A stretch of DNA of 64,000 nucleotides from Osedax fenrisi (taxonomy: Eukaryota > Annelida > Polychaeta > Sabellida > Siboglinidae). Positions 13,406 to 23,782 of this stretch are shown one piece after another; the stretch's first letter is position 1; every line of letters starts with the position of its first letter. The stretch is from the NCBI GenBank assembly GCA_964019155.1, contig OZ025243.1, forward strand, positions 17,423,618-17,487,617, written 5' to 3'. The position numbers and the translations under genes are program-made. A model generated the notes under the pieces. It worked only from the letters and a program-made list of their open reading frames with translations. It did not search any database and was not told where the DNA came from.

Positions 13406-16400
13406 ATGATCTCTCAATACCTAATTGGTGCATCACAAAAACAGGCATATCAGGAGGGTTTCGCAAATCAACAACACATCAACGTGGGCTCATTTCCCAA
13501 AGACTTTCAATACGGAGACGGAGATGATGTTTACGAAGATGAAATACAGAACGTACCACCGAGTAAACCGAGCATCATTTTGATGGGAATGCGAGGGTTT
13601 ACTATTACATGTATGCATACACATCCATATCCCAGAAGCACCTGAGTTAATATAACAACAATACAATTGCATTATTTTTCATATAATAATAATAATTTAT
13701 TAAAGTAATTTTTCTTTGTTTGTTTATAATATATATGTGTGTTTTTCCTCATAAAGGGCTTCAAAATAATATATATATATATATATATATCTATTTTAAA
13801 AATATCAAACTATAAAATAATTGTTTTATTTATCGTATTTTTTTTAATTAATTTTTATAAATTATAATTATAATTGAGTATTTTAATGATGTCAAAACTT
13901 AATTGTATTACTTAAATTATTCTAATAATTAAAATTATATGTGTACATTTCTTTTTAAACAACACATATACAAAGGTATCATAATATCTATGAGAATGAC
14001 ATAAGTATGATATGTATTATATCTAATAGTATTAGACTAATAATTGGGGACAATAAACAGCCCATACAAAATGACATTAGTAATATTCATATTGTGTTAT
14101 TTAGTATAAGTATAAAAGTAGAGACCATTGATATCATTATAGTCAGCAGTTGTTAACCTTACCACCTAACATTCATTGTTACCTCAGGAGTGGTAAATCT
14201 TCAATCAAGAAAGTTGTATTTCACAAGATGTCCCCTAACGAGACGCGATTCCTAGAGAGCACGACTAAGCTACAACGCGATGGTTATTACCCATAACCAC
14301 CTCTCTATTACATCACACCTTGATGTTCACACCTCTGATAGATGTAAACAATAGCTCCTTTGTTCAATTCGAAATCCTCGACTTCCCCGGTCAAATCAAC
14401 GTTACGGACGAGACTACATTCGATTCGGAAGCTATCTTCTCACCGTGTGGCGCTCTAATCTTTGTTATTGATGCTCAGGTCTACAACCACTACAGCCATC
14501 TATACTACTAATACTAATATAACCCATACTACTACTACTAGGATGATTACATACAAGCTTTGAGCAGACTCAACGAAACCGTAATTAAGGCATCGAAAAT
14601 TAATCCCAAGATCAAATTCGAAGTGTTCATCCACAAGGTAAGGTCACCTCCTAGACCAGACTTCAATTAATGCTTCTTACACTCACCAGGTGGACGCTCT
14701 CTCCGACGACGAGAAGATAGAGAGGCAGAGGGACGTGCATCAGCGAGCAAATGATGAACTCGCATACTGTAACAACGAGAACATCAATCTGAAGTTAGTG
14801 CCAGTAACCATGGTAACTAACTAATGGAGCAATGTGGTAACCATGGTAACTAACCGAGTAGCGGGGTAACAAGGGTAACTAACGTAGTTAGCAGAGTAAT
14901 GTTTATATGAACAGATTAATGCATTAGAGGATAAATTAGGATTATATATGTTATAATTTAATTTATTAATGCCACACTTCTACCCTTTTCATATTAACTA
15001 CACACAAATAATAGATAATGCTTACATCTGCTAGATATACCAGTGTTCCAATACATAATAGTTCCATCGATGTATAAACCCGGTATTATGTAATTATATA
15101 TTCTCACTCTCACGCCTTCATTAAAATAAATTAAAGTCACTAGAAATATTTAAAACTCGCGTAACATTGCTTAATGAAAGCTCTTTATTAGAGAAACACT
15201 TCATCACGTAATTGACACTAGAAATATATTCACATTCTTCGCATTCCTCGCAGTTTCTATCTGACGAGCATCTACGACCATTCCATATTCGAGGCGTTCA
15301 GCAAAGTTGTGCAAAGACTGATAGAACAGCTTCCCACACTGGAGAATCTCCTCAATATATTCATCTCGGTATAAAACATATTTCAAAATTATTATCTTTT
15401 ACCTTACCCTACCCTCTCTCTATCCCCATCTGTGATAAAAACTCTAACCCCCTCACATAGAACTCTGGAAGATTCCACATTTATCTCCCTCACCTCCTAT
15501 CCATTGATGATACCTGTACACAGAACTATTGCATATAGAAATATTTTATATATCTCATATATCTGGAATAGAGAAAGCTTTCATACCCCCGCCTCCTACC
15601 ACACACACAGAGCTATGACATAGAGACATTTTTCCTGCCTCCCCCCATACAGAACACTGGTATTGATAAAGCTTTCCTACCCCCTCTTTCATTACTAATC
15701 TATAACCCACTCAGGGAACTCTGTCATAGAGAAGGCTTTCTTATCTTCCACCCTCATTTCCTCACCTCTACCCCTCCACACAGATCTCTGCCGTAGAGTA
15801 ACCTTACCTACCCCACCCTCATCTCCCCGTTCACACAGAACTCTGGCATAGAGTAACCTTACCTACCCCACCCTCCACACAGAACTCTGGCATAGAGAAA
15901 GCGTTCCTGTTTGATGTGGTCAGCAAGATCTATGTAGCTACAGACAATTCCCCAGTGGACATGCAGAGCTACGAGTTGTGCTGCGATATGATCGATCTAG
16001 TCATCGACATCTCCTGTATATACGGGTTTACACTATATCACAGTTATATTTGCATATTCCCCATATTGGATAGTCTAGATTAATAAAACAATAAAACCTA
16101 ATTCTAAAGACGAAAACTATTGCCATTTACTTTTATCTGGTACATGTGTATATTATTTAATTTATAATAATTAATACAGATTCTATAATCAGATTTCAAA
16201 TAATGTTATTCATTATTCCATAACAAATATGTTAGTTTAAATGTATTCAACTTGATAGTTTATATATATAAGGAGATAATGTTTCATATAAATGTATCAT
16301 ATTTATATTAGTTAATTAAATTAATATCGTAATTATTCAGATATGTGTATATATTATAAAATTATTGACACACATAATAGATACATATTTATCCTACTTA

Positions 16401-18759
16401 CATATTATTTTTCATAGTATTTGAATGTAGGTGAATATTTAGAATTAATGTGTAGTAATCAGTTATATCTGAACACATCTCTGTATCAATCATATTTATA
16501 AAATATTAATCAATGAAAAATTCATCTATTTATTCTTTTTAATAACGCAGTCTGGATACGTAGTGTATACAAATAATAATAATTAAAATACATCAAGATC
16601 TGTAATATGCATTTATTTTACTAATGTTAAAATTATAATTTTATATGTTAAACATTTTTTTATTTTAAAATATGCATATATCTATATTAATATGCATTTA
16701 TTTTACTAATGTTAACATTATAATTTTATATGTTAAACATTTTTTTATTTTAAAATATGCATATATCTATATTCTTATCATAAATAATGTTTTAAACTTA
16801 GCTATATATTTTTTTACTGATACGTAAATGCTATTTTGGACTTTAATACAAATATTATTATGATAAATAATTTAATTTACAAAAATATATACAATGTTTA
16901 TATATAGATCTATTCTACTCCTTTATATAGTATAATATCAACTTGTATTCAAAATATTTATGGTGTTGAGAATTTAGACAATCCATAATATTTATATTAA
17001 AATCTCTATAGTATAATATTATTGTTGGAAAATTATAAGAATAAAACTATTATATAATGTATCAACAAATAACTGTATATTACAGAATACCATTGGTATT
17101 CTATGCATACTTTGCAACATATATTATTATTTAAATTTTGAAAATCTTCTTCTATTTGGTGGATTAATTATTTAAATTGTAGATTTAATATTTGTATAAA
17201 CTTAAATAATAATATAGCTAAATTAAAAATACAGCTTTTAAAATGAGTTTTGTTTATAAATTATTTGTTGTCAACTATGTTTCTGACAAAATGAATCTAT
17301 TACAAGTTATAAATAATTGGGAAACAGGTACGGATGATGGGGCAATTTGGAAAGAATCATATATTGCATTTCAACAATATATTGACTCAAATGATGTCTC
17401 GCTTAATATTATATTAATTTAGTATATTTTATACATATCTATATTTTTATATATTTATGTATTTAAAGATATACGTATATAGTTTATACAATAAATCATG
17501 TATTAATGATTTAAATATATATAAATATATATATTATTTATAAATATAAATATCTATAAATAAATATGTATATATATAGATGGGTCTTATTTGGTTTTAT
17601 ATTTTTGTATATATCAATATTGATGTAAATATACATGTAGTTGTATACAGATGTTAATATATATATATATGTATGCATATGTAGTTATTAAAAAAACATC
17701 ATTAACATATGTATTTTTACCTAAACTGTGAAAGTAAACAATTCATATAATAACATATATTTTATATTGGATTATTTACCTTCATGTATTTAATTATTAC
17801 CCTAAGAATTTTATTGACCAGTTTATATGACTCACTAATACAGTGACTTTATATGACTCACTAATTCAGTGTGTCCATTATACTTATAATCTATGTTATG
17901 TATTAATGTAAGTAAATTATATGTCATGTATGTTAAATTATATTATTATAATCATCTATAGCAGTTATTATTATTTGTTATTTATTAACTGATGATTTTT
18001 ATTATAAAGTTTATATTTATTTTTATTACTTTCTAATTAAGGTTATGCCTTTTGGTTATTTATTTTTTGATTATCAATTGTTAGTATAATTTAAATATTT
18101 TATTAATTATGTGTATTATTAACATATATAACATATAATATAATAGACAATTTTATAATATAATATATTTATTTTTAATTTTAATTTATTATCTGGGTTA
18201 TATTTTATTATTCGAACATCCTAAAGAATTTTTCGATATTTCAATAGAATATCTATAGCATATATATTCCCATCATATATATAATGAAATCTATTTACAT
18301 ATAGAATGAAAGATGACATAGAAAGTGAAACTTTTGACAGCCAGTCATCATCGATTATTAAACTGAATAACTCGACTATACTTTACCTGAGAGAAGTGAA
18401 TCGTTATTTAGCAGTGGTATGTATCTTACGGGAAGACTCTTTTGATAAACAAGGTATACAACTAAGCATTCAAACTATTTATAATCTTATTAATTAATTT
18501 AAATCTTATAATAATGATCTAATTAAGTTAAGTTATAGTAAATTGAATATATTAATTACACAATTATTTAAATGCATTTGCATTTCTGCTGTAATGATAT
18601 AATTATAACTATATTAAATTCCTTACGCACACAGGTATTATAGATTATAATTTTCACATATTCCGGAAAGGAATTCAAAGTGTATTCGATGTAGAACATG
18701 CTTTTCCGACTTCAAATAGTTGTTCTTCGATGTCACCGCCCAAAACAGTTTTAGTGTAA
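13406..18759 (+). CDS. RRAGC: RagC/RagD GTPase, copy A (9 exons)
   Basis: Rag small GTPase; RagC/D pairs with RagA/B on the lysosome and recruits mTORC1 in response to amino acids. Exons: 13406-13596, 14188-14282, 14342-14478, 14542-14637, 14690-14793, 15254-15368, 15883-16025, 18305-18453, 18635-18759; 1155 nt, 384 aa (human RagC is about 399). All junctions are GT-AG and in phase. Visible motifs: N-terminal SFPKDFQYG; G1 P-loop GMRGSGKS at residues 61-68; switch II DFPGQ at 109-113; HKVD (G4) at 172-175; the RagC/D signature FYLTSIYDHSIFEAFSKVVQ; and the roadblock-type C-terminal domain with NSGIEKAFLFDVVSKIY, MQSYELCCDMID, IIKLNNSTILYL and DYNFH. Residue 84 is Arg where copy B and human RagC have Leu. 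Intron 7 (2.3 kb) carries a conserved small ORF. The gene is divergent from CDK4/6 exon 1. Confidence 0.96.
15457..15882 (+). repeat. Degenerate tandem copies of the exon 7 acceptor region, RagC/D-A intron 6
   Basis: The string CACACAGAACTCTGGCATAG, which is the acceptor plus first codons of exon 7, recurs in degraded form at about 15457, 15517, 15604, 15647, 15712, 15778 and 15833 before the real one at 15878, with C/T-rich spacers. Copy B retains only one extra repeat (about 32575). Several copies keep a usable CAG|AACTCTGG. Confidence 0.85.
16606..16775 (+). repeat. 85-bp tandem dimer, RagC/D-A intron 7
   Basis: Two near-identical 85-bp units beginning ATATGCATTTATTTTAC; copy B has one unit (about 36790-36880). 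Expansion or contraction after the duplication. Confidence 0.85.
17243..17422 (+). CDS. Conserved 59-codon ORF in RagC/D intron 7, copy A
   Basis: Open frame from ATG to TAG, 59 aa, starting MSFVYKLFVVNYVSDKMN and containing NNWETGTDDGAIWKESY. I do not recognise the family. No signal peptide or membrane segment is evident; the middle is hydrophilic and aromatic-rich. The copy in unit B (37353-37532) is identical from 17261 through 17439, while the intron on either side shows frequent substitutions and indels. This fits purifying selection on a protein or RNA; recent gene conversion is the alternative. It could be a nested gene, an alternative RagC/D exon (GAAACAG|GTACGG inside it resembles a donor) or a conserved noncoding element. 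No upstream promoter or frame extension is obvious. Confidence 0.45.
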   Translation: MSFVYKLFVVNYVSDKMNLLQVINNWETGTDDGAIWKESYIAFQQYIDSNDVSLNIILI

Positions 18760-19580
18760 ACCACCTGGTTTAGTGGAAGTTGTCGTTACCCTTCTCCCTT
18801 CATTATTTACACATTATATACAGATATACAGTCCCTCACATGTTTTACAGAGGTGAATAATTGTTTTTAATAATAAAATAATTATTCTAAATTGTATTTA
18901 TTTGGAAATATTTTGGTATCGCATCAATAAATACATAATTGTTATCATATCATAATAGTTGCACACTAATAATAATAATAGGCCATAGACATAATAATAA
19001 TGTATAATAGAATTTGTGTGTATAATAATGTAATGTAGTTTTTCATAAAAAATAAATACTATAATAATAGTGTGATAATAATTAAAATTAGAAGAAATAT
19101 TGTTACGAAAATTCAGTCAAATTACTTTATCAATGGTATAAATTAAAAAAATAATTAGAAAATAAATATAAATAGTGATTAATTTGGAACATGAATTAAA
19201 TTATAAATTCATATATAGGTATCATAATTCAAATTATAATTGTAAAAATTATTGTCATAATAGAAATAAATAAAATAATATTTAATAATAAAATATTTAA
19301 ATTAGTTTCTTGAATAGAAATTATATATAGTATACAATTTATTTAATAATTAAAAAATATATACATACAAATAGATGTATTTAATATAAAGATAATATAA
19401 TTATATAATGTTAAGATCACATTTGTGGTTGTAATATATTAACATTAGTCATGAATAACACACCCCTTGTGCTATTAATGTTAACATCTCGCATTATTTA
19501 AATATATTTAAAAATAAATTAATCTTTTAATCTAAATTTAATTTTTAAATCTATAAAAAATAATATATATATATATATCT
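18760..19580. other. 3' flank of RagC/D A and lipin intron 18 fragment
   Basis: Contains AATAAA-like signals near 18870. From about 19080 it matches 40930-41345 (lipin intron 18). The roughly 610 bp that carry lipin exon 19 in unit B are missing between about 19078 and 19081. Confidence 0.8.
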
Positions 19581-19812
19581 GACATAGTTAATATACGTAC
19601 AACTATTTAGCGTAACTGGTAAACGCTTGAAATATTTACGTTCACTCAATAGGTTTTGTTACGTGATTTTAGATTAGTTTTTGTTGCGATGATTTCAAAT
19701 ATGTAACCATTGTATATGTATCACATTAAGTTTTAATCCTATGTTAATTTATAATTTGTGAAAATATTAAATTAAACATTATATTTATACACCTTATTGT
19801 TATCAAAATTAA

Positions 19813-20428
19813 GGGAATCCCGCACATTTAAAGTGATGATAATTTATTTTTTTTATTATATAATGATACTTATTGTAGTGTTTTTTAGTAACTGTAAAAA
19901 AATTAGACATGCATTCAGTCTAGAAATTGCATAAAAATGTGTTTTTTCACGATAAGATAATGCTATTATATGATATTCACTATTACATTGTTATGCTGAC
20001 AAACTTCAAGCACTGTTTTCTCAGAATAATTATTTCGCGCTATGTATTTGCATTCAAAAATATAGAAAATAAAAACTATTATAATATTATTTTTTTTTGC
20101 TTTATATAGAATTTAATTATGTGAATAGTAAAATACAGAGATAATTAATAGAATGTATAGAATTCATTGTATAAAATGATAATTTCTATAGAAATACCAT
20201 CATTTTAGTATCGCTAATTTTTAATTTAGATATATATAATATAATAAATAATAATATTAAAAATAACTTTCTATTTTCCTATGCACATATAAGTTTTGAA
20301 TACATTACAAAAAAAATTAGGTCAATTGAATGAATAGAATATCAGTTCTATTTTTTTTAGTGGACCTATGTTTTTCTTATCTATTTATACACGAAATGCG
20401 CAAATTGCGTGTTATGTGTGGGTTCCCC
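19813..20428. mobile_element. TTAA-flanked DNA element, 616 bp
   Basis: Flanked by TTAA at 19809-19812 and 20429-20432. The ends are imperfect inverted repeats, left GGGAATCCCGCACAT and right (reversed) GGGGAACCCACACAT. Unit A shows the empty site ATCAAAATTAAATAG near 6925. No coding capacity. The TTAA target suggests a piggyBac or Kolobok type. Confidence 0.85.
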
Positions 20429-20448
20429 TTAAATAGTAATCACTTTTA

Positions 20449-20545
20449 AACACCTTATTATTATCAAAATCAAATAGTAATTACTATTTAATTTTGATAA
20501 CAATAAGGTGTATAAATATAATGTTTAATTTAATATTTTCCATAA
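20449..20545. repeat. Palindrome beside the TTAA insertion
   Basis: CACCTTATTATTATCAAAAT is followed by its inverted copy ATTTTGATAACAATAAGGTG, and the inversion extends to the flank at 19768-19812. The sequence next to the element has thus been duplicated in inverted orientation. Confidence 0.8.
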
Positions 20546-22239
20546 ATTATAAATTAATATACAATTGTTATTAATATACAACTATAATGATAAGATTATA
20601 TAAAAGATTGTTTTATGATTTGGTTATAATCTATCTTTTATAAATTTTCATTGGTTATTCATCTGTTATCTTATCAGATATTATTGATAGGTTATACAGA
20701 TTAAAACATGTAGCATTATGTGTTAGGCCAACATGCATGTATTTATTATAATCCTATAAGTCACCATTGAGAGATTACATCATGTTATATTATGTTAATA
20801 ACAAACATTAAATGTCCTAAATAGTTAATAGATTCTTTTCTATTAATTTATTAATCTTAAATTGCACTGATATCAAAACCATTACTGAATAAAGGGCTTT
20901 ACTGGTGTTAACCATAATGCCTATTAGCTATTTATCACTATTTATTGTTTTGAATACAAATCTATGAGAAACCTATATATATATATATATATTTAAACAG
21001 TTTTAAGATGAGTTTTTTTAAATTATTTAGTGTTTAGAAACACTAGAGAAAAAAAGAAATAAACATTAGAAAAGGTAGAATACAATGGTTTATATATATT
21101 TTCTAATATATATATATATATATACATGTATAAATAATTACATAAACATAATATTAAAATTTTATTAATTAGGATATGATCTATTTATGGGAGTAATAGA
21201 TGGTTATTAAAATTTAAAAAGTGAACATTTTTAAATTCATATCATATGAATCTTATGTAATTAAGATGGTTTCAGAATTTTCATTTTGTTAACAATACAA
21301 AAATTAATTTAATTTACAAAATACAAAACTTTTATTAATCATTACTATGATTTCTTCTCAATAAAAAGTATCTTCAATTACTATAAATTTATATAACACA
21401 ATTTATTTATTATAAATATATATATTTATATTATTAATGACAATTTATTATATAAATATAGATTTGTATAACAAAATTATAACTGATAATACATATTGTT
21501 ATTTATAATTAATTTCCATATATTTCATTAAACTTTTAAATTGATTTTCTCAGTATTTTTATTTATAATAATATTAATACTCTATCAAAATGTATTTCTA
21601 TTACAGTATTATTATTATCTTAAAATATAAATTTAAATGTTCATATTTCTACAATAAAATAAATGTTTGCAACATTATTTGGTGACCTAATTACATATTT
21701 TTAAATTAAAATCTTATAATATAAGTTATTTTATTTGGGTGATATAATTATAATCATTATATCTTACATAGATATAATATGGGTAAATGTTGAAAATGTA
21801 AAATAGTGAAATATAAATCTTGTTTATAAAATTTCTATGTATATATTTCTAAATATTTAATTGTAGTTTAATAATAAAAGAAAAAATATATTAATATAAA
21901 ATAATTATATATATATAGTATATATACTTTACTAAACTCTTGAAACTATATTAATTATTTGAAATACAAACTTTGTAATATAACTTAAAAGTAAATTCAT
22001 ATAATATATATAATTAATATAATAATATATATAACTAATCAAATACACTAACACATATTTGGAAGCCCCTATTAGTAATAGACTCTATTAATAGAGCCTA
22101 TTACTAATAAGTCGTATTATTAATATCATATTTAATATAGGTTCCCTATGATAACCATATTAACAATATGATATTAGTAATATCATATTAAATATGGCCT
22201 TTTATATTTAAAATATATAATTATTATATATTTTATTAA

Positions 22240-23112
22240 TGGTAAACACTATAATATTAAAAAAATCAATTATTTTAGAAAGCGATGAATCTAGTTTATA
22301 AATGGCCATAAAAAAAACAACAAGAATAAATCGTCTAAATCTACAACAACAAGAACATCAATTACTACAACAACATCAATTACATCAATAATTCAATATT
22401 ATTATAAAAAGCCCTTTTTAGGGCTACCCAAATTTAAATGAGTTTTATAAATGTTTAGAAAATTTATCTCAAATTATCTTATATAGTAGAAAATGTATAT
22501 CAATACAGATAATATCTGACAATTGTTAAATAAATTATCTAGCTTATAGATAATTTATCTCAAATTCTACAGATAATATCTGACAATTGTTAGATAAATT
22601 ATCTCAAATTCTACAGATAATATCTGACAATTTTTAGATAAATTATCTCAAATTCTACAGATAATATCTGCCAATTTTTAGATAAATTATCCCATATGGT
22701 GGAAAATTTATCTCAAAATAGATAGCTAATAGCTGGCGAAGTGTCGTAAAATTAGCCAGCAATTTACTGGATAATAAGGGTAGCCAGTAACCTCGTCTGA
22801 GGTAATCTCGTACGAGTAATTTCGTACGACTTGTTAAATTTAATTTATTTCATAATAATACAGTTTTTATACGATTATATATAATAACTTATTATATATT
22901 GATATCATATATTTTATTATATATATTCCTATAAGAACTAGTTCTTAACTAGCTAGTTCTAATACAGCTGTATAATTATGAAATAAATTAAATTTAATAA
23001 GTCGTATGAGATTACTAAATAAGTCGTACGAAATTACCTCGTATGGGATTACCTCGTACGAGATTACTGGCATTCATAAAAAGTAGATATTAGCTGGCAA
23101 TTATCTGATTTT
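22240..23112. repeat. Unit-B-specific 0.87-kb insertion with tandem and inverted repeats
   Basis: Absent from unit A, where TATTATTAATTGGTTTACTGG is continuous near 9970. It holds about four copies of a 44-bp unit (AGATAATATCTGACAATT core) at 22500-22690. It also holds a pair of inverted arms, 22798-22857 and 22975-23070, built from repeats of GTAATCTCGTACGAG and closely related 15-mers. No clear terminal repeats or target duplication and no ORF. Confidence 0.7.
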
Positions 23113-23339
23113 GGTTTACTGGGATGTTTACTATCAATAACATATTTGAAATAAAATAAAATTGCAAATATATTATGAATTATGATATATTATATACTAA
23201 TAACAATTAATAAAAAATACATATATTATCTTTATATTTGAAATTAATTAATAGAATAATTATTACTATATAAATAAATATGATATAACAAAATAAATAG
23301 TTACATATATAATATAATATAATATAACATGGTGTAAAC

Positions 23340-23399
23340 CTCTTCATATGTTGTTCTATGTAATCTCGGCATGGTATGCATGTTACCAGGTAGACTCAT
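23340..23399 (-). pseudogene. Orphan duplicate of CDK4/6 exon 1
   Basis: A 60-bp match to CDK4/6 exon 1 in duplicated unit B, with ATG, an open 20-codon frame and the GTTTAC donor still present. Two codons change the protein relative to unit A: N9T and S13L. Reading leftward on the minus strand there is no CDK4/6 exon 2 before the unit junction near 19580; beyond it lie the lipin intron 18 fragment and copy A of RagC/D. The exon therefore cannot make a kinase in this arrangement. If its promoter is alive it could yield a short or chimeric transcript. Confidence 0.8.
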
Positions 23400-23782
23400 T
23401 ATATTATAATTTAATAAATTATTTATAATTATTAATTATTATATTTAATATATTAAATTAATTAATAATTATATTACAAAATATATTTAACAATATTATA
23501 TTGAATATAAATGTATATAAAATATGCATATTTTATAAAAAATATGTAAGTTATTAGTATTTATAATATATGTAAGTTTTAATTAATAATAATTATTTGT
23601 ATTTCAAAACTAATTAATACAAATTTAAAAAAAAATTGTATTTAATATTTTTAAATTCAATAAAATTAAACTTTAATTATGAAACAACGTGAGCAAAATA
23701 TAATCATTATAATAATGATTATAAAAATGATTATTATAATGGTGTGCATTAATTAAAATTTAACAGTTAAATACGTGTAATA

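Larger units (their letters stand above)
6722..19580 (+). repeat. Tandem segmental duplication, unit A
   Basis: From ATACGTATAACTATTTAG near 6731 to the AT-rich tract near 19575 this segment aligns in order with 19593-41361. It spans the left part of CDK4/6 intron 1, CDK4/6 exon 1, RagC/D copy A and a fragment (about 19080-19575) that matches lipin intron 18. Exons are near identical; introns differ by scattered substitutions, microsatellite length and insertions. Relative to B it carries a hAT-type MITE (8404-9009) and about 0.74 kb at 9148-9885, and lacks lipin exon 19. Borders are accurate only to tens of bases. Confidence 0.9.

Noticed and set aside
15204..15623. Frames around RagC/D-A exon 6
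   Set aside because: Shadows or read-through of the exon into the intron; the frame that matches RagC/D is 15254-15368.
19581..23400. A fused CDK4/6 exon 1 - lipin exon 19 gene across the unit junction
   Set aside because: Lipin exon 19 is deleted from unit A, and the phases (0 and 1) would not join.
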